Below are positions 47,501-60,300 of a DNA stretch of 64,000 nucleotides, one piece after another (position 1 is the stretch's first letter; every line of letters starts with the position of its first letter). Origin of the DNA: Enoplolaimus lenunculus. Its lineage: Eukaryota > Nematoda > Enoplea > Enoplida > Thoracostomopsidae. The DNA is taken from positions 682,001-746,000 of the forward strand of contig JASANG010003711.1 of assembly GCA_030248215.1 (NCBI GenBank), read 5' to 3'. Both the position numbers and the translations under genes were made by a program. Below the pieces are notes generated by a model. It had not been told where the DNA came from and did no database searches. It saw only the letters and a list, made by a program, of their open reading frames with translations.

Positions 47501-49213
47501 AATCTTTGTGAGGATGCGCTTCGAACAATTGTTTGCAGGTTCTTGCAGGATTTTCGCGGTCACCCCATGGTTTTTTGTGTCTATCGTAATCATCGACCAA
47601 CGTTTTCCACGCTTTATGAATAATTTTATCCTGAAACAAAGCTATGTGACATTTTTATGCCTATGGCTAAGCCTAAGCCTTTACCCAATGCGCGTAGCCA
47701 GTATTTTGGTTGGGGGACACATCGATGAAAATCTGCGCTATAACTTGCGACGCTACACTTGTAACGCTGCACCGTTCTTGCTTGTCCGTCACCGTGCGAC
47801 CGTGTGACATCGAACGCGCATTGAAATATATGCGAGTTGGATGCTAATTCACCTACAACGGCGCGCGATGACGGACGGTGACAAACGGCGACACGTTAGA
47901 GTTATTAATAAGTTTACTGCCACATTAATATAAAGCAGAATTCACAAGTTGTTGCTAAGGCCTACTTTTATTTAGTTTAATGAATTGGAAACATCTCGAG
48001 CAAAACGAGCAAAATGCCACACGCAATTTTAGGAATAAATTCTAAAAGTGAAATTTCCTTTATGTTACGTACCACTCGATGCTGGGTTAAAATAACACTT
48101 CACCCTCTGCTCCACGCCGAGCACCGTTACTCTGTATGATTCAACGAGGTTTTATCTCATCTGTCCGAATCGCTTACGATTCGACGATGCTCCAGTGCCC
48201 TATACCGAAATTATACTTACGATATGGGTTTGTTTATTACTGTTAGTACCAGATATAGTAAGTAAATTTCGCAAGCGCAGCTACCGAAAAGCTTAAATGC
48301 ATGTTTTAAACTAATGTAAACAACAGATTCATTAAACATCCGGCTGACAAATTTTTTTGAAAATTTTTTAAAACCCTGAGAAGACATGGTCCCCTTGACC
48401 CTTCTCTTCTGGCTACGTCCACGAATAAGCATGTGATTAAATTAAATGATAACATTCCTAAAGCAAGAACTCAACTAACCGCTCATTGTGACACAGATTT
48501 TCATAAAGTAGTTTCAAATGGCTGGACGTATAATTCAAGTATGAAACTGGTAATTGATAAAGAGCAGGGAACATATACGTTTACCACCTCACAATGGCAG
48601 CCCAGGATATGGCCAGTCCACGCAGCCGCCGCCCCCCAACTTAAAATTTTTTTGTGGACAACGGAACTTTCAGTGAAAAGGTTAAATGATACCGACTTGA
48701 AAGATGTATTAATTGTACGCCTTCTTTGATAAAAATTCCCGCACCGTCATAGACGACGGAAGGTTAAAGGATACCGACTAGAATGATGTATTAATTGTAC
48801 GCCTTCTTTGATAAAAATTCCGGCACCGTCATAGACGACGGAACGTTAAAGGATACCGACTTGAAAAATGTATTAATTGTACGCCTTCTTTGATAAAAAT
48901 TCCCGCACCGTCATAGACTACGGAAGGTTAAAGGATACCGACTTGAAAGATGTATTAATTGTACGCCTTCTTTGACAAAAATTCCCGCACCGTCATAGAC
49001 GACGGAAGGTTAAAGGATACCGACTTGAAAGATGTATTAATTGTACGCCTTCTTTGATAAAAATTCCGGCACCGTCAGAGACGACGGAGTACGTTTTTTG
49101 AAACTTCAATCTTGTGATATTTAAATTAAAAAATATACACAATTATTATTTACCTTTTCTTCAACTGCAGCATTTTGATCGAATATTCGGCCTCTGTTTG
49201 CATCGTCTGCATA
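41538..49213 (-). CDS. Fibrillar collagen C-propeptide (COLFI) exons
   Basis: Six exons encode about 242 residues after the A|DDAN site, close to the usual 245. The first (49154-49213) reads [13 protein letters not shown], matching the procollagen C-proteinase site of type I collagen. Next comes NPARTC (first cysteine), then DPNQG with an acidic residue four positions later, a calcium-site signature, then ETCIYP. Further on are HQNLTYHC, the conserved N-glycosylation sequon, then [13 protein letters not shown] and the terminal GPVCFL. The six cysteines for intrachain bonds are present, while both interchain positions are replaced (Ala in EAHPHKDSG, His in DPNQGH). The domain nucleates and registers trimers in the ER and is removed outside the cell. 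The intron before the last exon is 4.2 kb and MITE-rich. I saw no convincing poly(A) signal after the stop at 41538-41540. Confidence 0.95.
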
Positions 49214-52200
49214 CTAGAATTACAATTTTAGTTGGCACTTACCATATTGTTTATGATGGCATTAATTACTGTAATAAAAACGATTCATAGATAACCAGTT
49301 ATTGGGCTGTTGTAACTTGTACACCTTCGCCCGCAGACTTACGCTTACACTCAGGCTTAGGTTTACGAAGAGGTGTTCCTAAGCCTAAACCTTTTCCTAA
49401 GCGTTTATCTAAGCCAGAATTTTCAATTGTCAATGCGGAGAAGGTATGTTACAGCAAAGTTTGGAAAATTTTAATATAAATGATCGTAATAACCTGAACA
49501 ACTCGTGAAACATCATCTTTCTCTCGGGCAAATGCGTATTTGTTAAACGATAATAAGATATGTCAAAGGGATATTTGTAGAGTTGCAACATTTTAGAATA
49601 TTTACCTGGACCCACACCCGGACTCGGATGCCATTCTACATATATTTGAACCTAAATTTCGCCAGTAGACTTGAGCTCGCATCTTAAGCCAAATCGAGAT
49701 GCTCGTCGTAGTTGATATATGTTAACGGATATATTTAATCAAATCAATGCATAAAATTGCAATTATAACGGATTCCTATAAAATTTGATTCCTGGGCCCG
49801 CATTCTTAAATGTGTGCAGCACATATCACAAGTTGGTGATAGCTTTTGTAACTTTCGAACCAGTGAATGCTGAGACTGAAAATTTAGCAGTTTTTTCGAA
49901 TTTGATTTGCGTTACTCCTGTACTAATTTTGAGTTCAGCAATTGCAATAGTTAGCTATTTGGAAACCTATTAGTCACTGATGATTGTTGCTATATACATT
50001 TGAGAATACGGGCCTTAGTTTGTCTTCTAACAGTTAATATTTAGTCCATCTTATTGTTGCCGTCTGCTGTGTTAGGCAAGCTGCATGCAAATACAAATTA
50101 TTCAATAAGTTTTGCCAAAAATTTTGGAGTTGTCATCTGATTAATTAGTGACGCACATGTATGGATCAAGGATTGTTATACTGTAAATTTTTAGTAAACC
50201 TACAGCGGTGGGAACTGGCACCGAAAATTCGGCAGGGAACGAAGGCCTTATTTTGACCCCAATAAAAAAGTTTTAACATCGCTTATAAGTCATCAGAAAT
50301 TCTGGCACACCTCTTCTGCAACATTTTCTCCACCTACCCAGAAAGGTAAGCTGTTTACGGAACTCTATCAGTTGATGAAACAGTTTTGCCAAACTTCTGG
50401 ACGTAGTACTATCAATGTTGTACTTACGTAACTGGGACCCTTTACGCTGGCGGAAGCGCCGATCCATTGTTGCAGTGCTGCTGCGTCCCAGTTAAACTAA
50501 AAGTTGCAGGAAATGAAAAAATATTGCAGCTTTAAAAAACTACTTTATCATACAACTGGTATTTTTATGAAACCCATATTGAAGTTACATGTTTTTGCTT
50601 AATGACAATTGTTGCATCAATCACTGTTAAAGTAAAAAGATTTCAGTCTGTCAAGCATGAACAACGTGGTTCGAGTGTGGTCATGAGATTTTTTCATTCG
50701 TCACAGATGGTAACCGGAAATAGCCTGCTAGAAAGAAACTACGCTCGAATAAAGCCCTATTCACACGTGCAAGTTTTTGCTGCGAGAACTTGCAGCTACA
50801 ACTTGCACTTGCAGCATAGTTAGGAATTTCGTTTACATGTGTGGATAGCCATGCACGTTCACTGAATTTATTGCAGGCGCTTTCTCATTGGCTGATGAAA
50901 CAATGCAAGTTCTGCATGCAATTTGCAGCTGAAAGTTCTTCCATCAAAAACTTGCACGTCTGAATAGGGTTTTATAATAGGATTCCAACTTTCTCATCTT
51001 TTATGTTAACGTCAAAATTTCAGCTGTAAATATTAATACAGAAGTTAAGCTGAAAATGTAACTTTGTCAAAATATCAACTACTGGTACTGCGTAGAGATA
51101 AACCTATAAACAAGGCTAGGCCTAAGTCTAAGCCTTAGCATAAGTACCAAAAAGTCTACAGCTTAAGCCTACCGTATTGCAGTCTTGCCTAACAAGGGTA
51201 CGCCCGTCACAGTAATATTAGCTCATAATTTCAACAAGCTGATCAAATCTAGTTTAATTTAAAAATGCATGGCTCGCTAGAAGCATTGAAGAACGATTAA
51301 CTTTGTATTTTAGATTCGAAAACTTACCGATTCGCCAGGAGCACCCTAAAATACGAAATTTCAATACGTTGCCTAAATTTTAAAACAAGAAAGTTAAACT
51401 ATGTTACGTATAAACATTTGTGCGTTTTCAACAAAGGGATTTGCAGACTTTACAGTTATGCAATCAACATGATTGATGACGCATCATATTAATTTGAATC
51501 CGATGTACTAGTATTTGACGGACAAATTAAAATTTTTATAAATATATACAAACTAAGGTTTAAGCCATATGCTAAATTTATAACATTTTACGTGTTCATT
51601 CAGCTATAAATTACGTTTTCAATTTATATTTCCTTTACAAATGCGATTTTCCAGCATAAATACAAACACATATAATATGGTGCTCAACTTACTGGTGGGC
51701 CAGGCGGTCCAGCAATACCAGCAGGGCCTTTCGGACCTGGATCTCCAATCATGCCCCTCGGTCCCTAAAATGTATTAAGAAAGGCCTAAAAATTGGGAAA
51801 CAAAAGTCCGTATAAACCACTTAGAAACGGCTTATTTACATGTTTCATCGAAACATAATAAACAGTTCGTTATGAAACACTCGCACCAAAAATTCCATAC
51901 AAATGTTATTGTTAATGCCTGCCGCGGCTAAACACTTGTCGATGGTGCAGTAAATTTATACTTTCGGAATAAAACATTAAAGGAAGCTTGGTATAGATTC
52001 TTTGGCCCATGTCACTTTAAGGGGTGGAAAGATTTCTGATGGGTCTATAAAAGAGTGGGTGTAGATTCTAGATTACAATTTTTTGCTTAGGCTTAGGCTT
52101 AGGAACACATTTTTGAAACGCGCTTAGGCTTACGCTAGGCTTAGGAATACGCTTAATTTACTGTTACGCCCCGAAAAGTAACATTGGCCGATTCTTTTAT

Positions 52201-54266
52201 AAGCTATAATGATAGCCTACCGGGTGACCTGCAGGTCCAGGTTTTCCGTCTTTACCTTCTAATCCAGGCGCTCCTGGAGGACCCGGTGGACCCTGGAATA
52301 GCAAAACGATTAAGAATGAAAAACAAATATGTTTTGTAAGTTACAAGTTTCTACAGTTATTAAAAAATTAGTCTTGAATGCAGCTATTTTTAAAATACGA
52401 AATTTTAGCAGTAAGTTTTTCTTTCGTCTTTTTATACTAAAATAGCGCTTGCTAACGCTCTGGAGGATGGTCTGCAAACCGTTGAATTAGTAGGATCACC
52501 TCAATCACTTGGCACGCCACTGAATGGAGGAACAACGTTTTGAATGCAGCATGCATGGGACACTGAAAGTTAACATGGTTGACAAAGCAGAATATCAAAA
52601 CTCAGTAAAAGATTTTCAAATCGGTTCCGCTGCAGTTTGAAGCGTGGACTAAAAAGTTCACGATTATAATGTTATTCAGACAATAATTTCAATCTTAAAA
52701 CAATTCTCACAATAGCGCAGACCACGCTTTCAACGTACCGGTTCGCCTTGAATTCCATCGAAACCTAGAGTGCCTGGCGGTCCTTGAGGGCCCTGAAACC
52801 AAAAAATGAACAATAAATTTTGTATTAATAAGATGTCGAATATCGAAAATAACATTCCGATAATTAAAGATGCTAAATGCAAACGAAACAGTTAATGTTT
52901 ATAACGGAAGAGATATCATTGGGATGTATATATCGCTTCAGAAATTTCTGAATACATAATAAACAAGACTCATCGCTCGAAGGCGGTGACAAAACCACGA
53001 CTCGACAGGATTTGGAATAAACTGTTATATTTGAGTTTTCTACTAATTTTTGCCACTACTCTGTTTTATGAGATATCCTCTATGAAAGTTAAATATTGGC
53101 CATGTCACGGTTATCAATAATGCTGCTCTGACTGGTCGGTATATTATATAACTGAACCTAACTGCACGGTTGTGCATTTTCGGATAACGTAGAAACTATA
53201 GAAGGATTAAACCTTCTCTACAAACTGATGTGTACAATTTACCATTTTTCCTGGTAGCCCAACTAAACCAGGGTTACCAGTATATCCTTTATCACCCTGA
53301 AATCAAATATGAACCAAAATTAACACAACATCTGTGAAAGCCTTGTTATCGAAATGCTAAACTAAGCATTGATTGAAAAGTTTATTGTACATTTAGCAAA
53401 TCACTACTAATAGTTTAAATCTGTGAATAGTATTGTTAGCAAACGAAACCGGCTACGAGACCAAAATTTCGTATCAGCATTAATAATCAAATACTTGAAA
53501 AAATAAAAAATTAGCCAAATTTCACCAGGTAAAACTCCACTGATAAAATGTATGTATGTATACTGTAAAACGCTTTAGAGTTTGCACTAAGCTAAGCTAT
53601 CTCAGCATGCCACAATAGAAAATCCGCGAACCTTTTCGCCTTTGACTCCGTTGATCCCAGGAACACCAGGTTCTCCAACGTTACCCTAGAATAAGAAAGT
53701 TTAGTTTTGAAATTCGCATAGCGGACAGGGACGAATCATGATCAAACACAGCACTGAGGCCGATTTGTTCTGAGGGTCTCGAAAATAGATTGCTAGAAGA
53801 CGTGGTTCATTGTCATACAAAGTTTTGATTAACACCGGGCACGTTAGCAATGATATTTAAATCATTAAATACTAATTTGGAATTTGTTTTGCGATCGTTA
53901 AAGATCATAAAAGACTGCGGTGTCAGTTGCGAGATGCTTGCAGTTAGTTGGTTCCGTTTTGAATGCTATCTTTGAAATGATACATAATATGCGCATAACG
54001 ACCCGATAATATTGATATGTCCACATGTGATATGACAAAATTTTGACAGAAAACTGCCGGAACACTTACCGGAAGCCCAATTGGTCCAATGCGTCCAGGT
54101 ACTCCAATCGGACCGAGAGGTCCCTGAAACAAATTTGGCAATTCAGCGTATCCAGCAAAAGTTAGTAACATTATGGTTTGAAACTAAATTTTTATACCAA
54201 ATTTTCCTAAAATGTTAAATAATAATAGTAATAATAATAATAATAATAATAATACAACAACAATAA

Positions 54267-54306
<40 letters not shown>

Positions 54307-57300
54307 CAGGGCCAGTGCAGCAACCCAACATACCCCTATTTGGGGGCCCGCCGCAAAGAGGGGCCACCGTCCTAACAAGATTTTAAACAAAAAATTTGAA
54401 AAATATTTTGATTGTCACAAAGGGCCCCCAGCCCACAATATTTAGAGGCCCACACGCTAGCCTGCTCCAGCACTAGAAATATTAGTAACAACGCCAACAA
54501 CACAGTCGAAATATGTTGTTCCTCACGAAATTCACGCACCGAAATCACGTTAATTCAAGTCATTATTGTGAAAATTTGAAATCAAAACTTGAACAGTTTC
54601 AAACTAAAACTTACCACCGGGCCGCGTTCGCCACCTGGTCCTGGAGGTCCCTGAGGTCCTTGAGGGCCCTGCAAACATTTTTACGCCGCATATCACAATC
54701 ATAACAAAAACATATAAACAAAGATTATAGAAAACTTTTATGCAATAAAGTTTAGGCGGATAGCGCGACTATTTTTGAGGAGTCGATTTTGCACAAAAAA
54801 AGGCCGGTTGAACGAGAATGAATCACTGAATATTATTTCACGCTGACCAACTTTTTGAAGTATAACTTAACTGGCAGACGCTTTACCATACAAAGTACTA
54901 CGATATTTAAGCTATTTTTTGACTCCATTCTATAGCACCTTACTTAAAACAGCTGGAGTTCAAAAAATTGCAGATCGACATATTTGTTTACTTCAACCCA
55001 CAAAAAGTTTCGTTACACACATACCGATTGGATCAGTAAAATAGTGAACAATAGTGTAGGAAAACTTTTGTATTTGATTAAATTATACCCCAGGTAGATG
55101 TACTCTAACTACAAACGGCATACATGTCTTACCAGCAATCCTGGGTTTCCTTTTTCACCAGGTGGACCTGGTTGTCCAAGAGGGCCTTTGTCACCAGGGC
55201 GGCCTTGTTGTCCCTGTGCTCCAGGTATACCGTCTTTGCCCTTAAACAAAAATTATGCACACTAGAACGTTCTTAGGTCACATTAACTAAAATTAAACAA
55301 CATAAATGTTTATCTGAACATCATCATATTTCAACTATTAGACCGCAGAAGCGTAGCCAGGATATCATTTTGACAGAGTATAACCTCATTTATTTTCTTA
55401 CTAGAATCCAATATGTAATTTTAGTACCTATAAAAGTGAATGTTTTATCACGTCTGGGTCTTTCCAGAAATTTCTGTGAGGAATATATCCTTATTATCCT
55501 CGATATAGGACCCTGTTATGCTGTTATTATCATTACCAGCCAGACAATTACACAATAAAGAAATTTTCAACTTACATCCTGCCCCGGTCGGCCTTCTTCG
55601 CCTTTCTGACCAGGAGCACCTTGCGGCCCTCTGAAACCCTGGTCACCTCTTGGACCTGGAAGTCCTTGATCTCCTTTGGCACCTGGATAGCCATCTTGGC
55701 CCGGCGGACCCAAATCGCCTTTAGGTCCGAGAACACCTGGAGTTCCTTGTGGACCCGTAAAACCAACAGGGCCGACATCACCTTTCGGTCCCTAAAATTG
55801 ACTTATCTTAAAATACTAAAGTTAAAAGTTGTATTGAATGCAAAGAACTGCTTTAATGAAACAAAAAGTGTATATTTACAGCTACTACGATTTTATTAGT
55901 TCAAAAGGGGCATTTCCAAGGGCGGCCCCACGGAGGGCATTTTAAGCCGTGCATCTCCAAACTCGTATGGTGTCGATGCAATAGACTCGGTCTAAAAGTA
56001 AACAATGTTGAATTGCAACTGTTGGGCCCCAAAATTATTCGGTGCCTTCCCAAATATAATTTTTTGCTGACGTCCGTTGTCATTTCTTAAGCATTTCTCC
56101 CGACTAAAATCCAAACTGCACAAAATAGTCAGTTTTTAATATGGCGCTCAGGCCCGTATCCAGAGAAGGGCAACAGAAACTCGGAACTCAAGTATGAATT
56201 TTGCCCCCCCCCCCCCCGGACAAATTTCAACTTCATTAGTAAATCGGAAACACTTGTATATTCCTTTTAATAAATGTTTAGGCCTCATAGCAAGGTGATT
56301 ACAGAATACAGACTGGTCTGCACTTCGGCGTGTGAAGCATTTTAAAAGAAAAACTGTTAAATTGAGACTTCAGCAAACCAGAAATAAGTCTAAACGAAAC
56401 GATTTCAAAGCATAATTTGCGCCTTCAAACTTTTGATCCTCGTCTTACATTATCTTGCTTGTATAGACTAACTGAAACGCTACTCGAGTAAGGCACAGGC
56501 ACAAGATAGTAGCACCAGCTCAACTTATTGCAGGGGAACAAAAATGTCAGGACGACAATATGGGGGAATTTTCCGTGATTTACAATTCAGGCTAAAACTT
56601 TTCTATGGGATGTCAAAATGTTTCTTGATCGGGACAGCTAACCCTTGTTGCACCCTCTTCTACTGGTCCGGTAAAGTCCCAAACCTACAGGTGGGCCTAG
56701 TGGTCCTTCTGGTCCAGGCAATCCAATGTCGCCTTGCGGACCATCGTTGCCGTTCAATCCATCACTGCCTGGTACGCCGCGTTCGCCAGGTTCTCCCTAG
56801 AAATCAAAGTTAAAATAGCTTTCAGCAAAGCAAACCAGTTGTCTGTATTAATGTTTTACACGCCCACGGCATTATTATTAATTTAAAATTGCTTGATGCT
56901 TGTATTCAGATTATTTTTCAGCGATGTTTATTTTGTTCTTGGAACTGCGCTGGGCGTTTCAAAAGACAACGCCGAATTATCTGCCGCTGGAAGAACTAAA
57001 CATACAAAGGATAAGTTGATTTTCATTTATTTTTGAAATATACTAATTTTGCAAAACTTACTACAGGTCCAGGAGGTCCCGTTGGACCCATTTGTCCTTG
57101 TAGGCCTGGTGGACCCTAAAACAGGTAAATTTCGAAATATCGTCCTGCGTACCGATAAATACGTTATGTGACTTAGGGTTAATACGACACTGGGTATTGC
57201 AGTTGCAGTTAATAGCAATATTACGGAACACAACAAGAAACGGACAGCGCAGGTTGAGATTAATTGTTTGAACAAAATGAATGTTTTTACAATCTAATGA

Positions 57301-60300
57301 ATCTCTCACTTAATTCAGAAGCGCTTCCATCAACAGGAATCAAAATTACAGCATTAAAAGACGAGAAAAAAATCTTACAGATTACTGAACAGTATAAACA
57401 TTAATGATAAGTGTAAGAACCAAAAACAGTTAACGGAACATACCAGCGCACCAGGAGGTCCTTCTTTACCAGGCTGTCCAAACACACCAGGATTGCCCTA
57501 AAATAGTATAACATCTATTTGCAAAAAAATGTAATTGCATTGAGTTGGAGCCGCGTAACGTTTAGTAAAAGTATTTGAAGTTTTAAAAACGTATAGATAA
57601 CGCGTTAAAAATAGTCCACTAAGACAAAATTATATTCTAACTTGGACGATTCGATGGATGGTAGATACCGGGGTCCATCACTCCAACCGAACCCGTGCAG
57701 GCTACAAAACTTGTATTGGAATGGAATACACCATTGTCAATCAAGTTTTAAGGCTTAAGCACATACTTGCTTGAACAAATCTTTCGAAACATATGCCATA
57801 CTATAGTGTATTTTAAGAAAATTGCACATATGTACAACTACGGATTTCTAATGCTCATTGCGAACATTACAAAATCAATTCATATGCAGATAATTTTTTG
57901 TGAAAACCAACAACCTTAATTTCTCAAACCGTTCGTCATTAGAAAAACTCAAAATGTTGCTCTGTCCGGTAAACAATTGGTGTTACCTGGTTGCCTTTGT
58001 GTCCCCGATCACCTTTTGCACCAGCCAAGCCGAAGGCACCCTAAACACATAAATAGCAATATAAACTGTAGAAACAAAAGCTTAAGCTTATTTTTAAATA
58101 AACCAAGTGTTACGTGTATTGGTCTAAGACCAGGGCCGGAGCAGCCACCCCCATACCCCCAATTTGACGGAGCTGCACTTCTAAGGGGCCCTCATCCTAA
58201 CCGGTTGAAAGAAAAGCCGCTGAGGTTTTGAAACGCGTCTGGCTTCTCGCTTGCTTCGCTCGACCGTGGAGTTCCTGCCCACCGGCACTGCATAAAACAG
58301 TTACAACTGCTTACCTATACAATATCAGGTGTTTAAAGAACTCGTCCAATTGCAACGTCAGAGCCCCTAGGTGAATATAAGTTTTTGCAGTGCTAAATTT
58401 CACTAAATAATTATGGTTTTCTGCACTAACCGTGCCATGCGAACGAAAATATATAAGTATGTTTAACATTAAAACACGTGACATTTTGAATAGAAAATTT
58501 CTGGCTCTTAGATCATTTGGTCTTTGCAATGGTCGCCCTAATGAGACCGTCTCTAGCGTCCAAGTATTTTGGTTATTCCGGGAACGAACGACCAGACATG
58601 CACAATTACAGCATTAACGAGTTAACGAACGGTTTGTTGTGAAAATTACGTATTTCAAAATTTTGTGATAACCCCGTCAGTATACTGGTTGCACAATTTG
58701 AGGGCTACGAGGTGCAAAATACGGTAGGGTTTCTAAAACTTATTGCGCAACATTCAACTTGCCTATTCCTCAGGTTTCTATATTCAACGTATACAAAATA
58801 CAAAACAAAACCTTGTCTCCTTTATCGCCTTGAGGACCAGCGATCCCTTGCATTCCTTGTTCACCTTTTTGACCAGGCAATCCCGTTGATCCTTTAGCTC
58901 CGTCAACGCCGTTTGTACCCTGTATTACAATAGGTAAGAAGGTTGTATACTCTTGTTGAAGTATGCATCAACCACTCTTGATTATATTAATTTAATCGAA
59001 AATTGTTTGATGTGAAGACTTATCTTTTATATAATTTAAAAGCACTTTTTTCAATTATCGAAGGTTCCCGTTGAATGACAACACGACTTTTGCTGTACTA
59101 GCCAACTAAGCCAAGTTTCAATGAAAGTTGTTAAGAATTAAGGTTCAAAAATACGTATCTAACTCGTATTTACAATATTAAACCAACGGTCTGTTTTATT
59201 GGCTCATGGGACAAAAAGTGGTCAGGTACTCCTCTGAATTATTTCAGCTCGAAGGCCCAAAGTTTGGGCCTCGAGCGCCCGATCTGCTTAGGCCCGCGGG
59301 TTCAACATTTGTACCCGAACCTGCGGGTGTTGACCCGGGCTGGTTCCAAGCCTGATAAAAGCTCAATTTAAAAGCAAATTACAGAAATACAACTAAGAAA
59401 CGTTTTGTAGTATTAGAGATATATCCAATTCGTAGTCATTGCTACTTAACGCTCTAACATGAAGTGTTTCAGTGTAAACTGTCATACCTGCGAGCCGGGA
59501 AGCCCAGAAATGCCTTGTGGTCCTTGAGGTCCTCGGTCACCTTGTTTACCAACCGCTCCAGGTTCACCGACCAGCCCTGGCAATCCTCGATCTCCCTAAA
59601 ATCGTTTAAAGTTCGATAAAAAATTGAACGAATGAATGTGTTTGGTTGCATTATATTGGCTGGGTTTCAAAAATCCTACTTAAACACAACTTCATGCTTG
59701 AATATTTGATAAGCAATTACTTAAACAATTTATCGTTTCTAAAACCATACTTAAGTGAATAAAATACCTAAACGCTCATCAAATGTAATAAATTACAGAC
59801 TAACGGGTGTGGTATGCTATCATTGGTTCAATTGAGATTGTAGAATGTTATAAGTATACCTAATACAAAGCTTTGGCTTATTTATTATGACACTGGCCCA
59901 TAATTTTTCATTCTTTATTTTTTGTAGCAAAAGTTTTAAATGTTTAAGACTGTCCCGTTAAGTGATTAAAAGCAAAACTTATGTAAAGACTTAAGCAACA
60001 TTTCAAAAACCCAATCGTTGTTAGTTTATTCAGATACTTTGCATAATAATTTGAAAAACAAACGGCTCGAGTCGTTTGAGCCAACGTGATTCCGCCATTA
60101 TAATACAATAACCGGATGCGCACTATCATGAGTGTGGCAAAAAAGATTAAATGCATAAACAAACCTGTGATTGAACAGCTTTTAGCTTACTTGATTATCT
60201 TAAGCAAATGTTGAGCTAAACATTTAATTTCATTGTGAACGGATTCATGAATTAAGTTAATTACAGACGAGATCGGCTCTTGAGCGAATGCTCTGACTGA

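Noticed and set aside
48433-48729. 98-codon plus-strand ORF
   Set aside because: Its 3' end runs into the 82-bp minisatellite and it has no recognisable protein features.
48681-49090. CRISPR-like array
   Set aside because: Units are contiguous 82-bp repeats without unique spacers, in an animal intron.
54212-54445. Asn-rich and Ile-rich ORFs
   Set aside because: They are translations of the (AAT)n microsatellite.
55621-56813. Plus-strand ORFs opposite fibrillar collagen exons (for example 55621-55899 and 56544-56813)
   Set aside because: They are antisense shadows of Gly-X-Y exons, whose codon pattern suppresses stops on the other strand.
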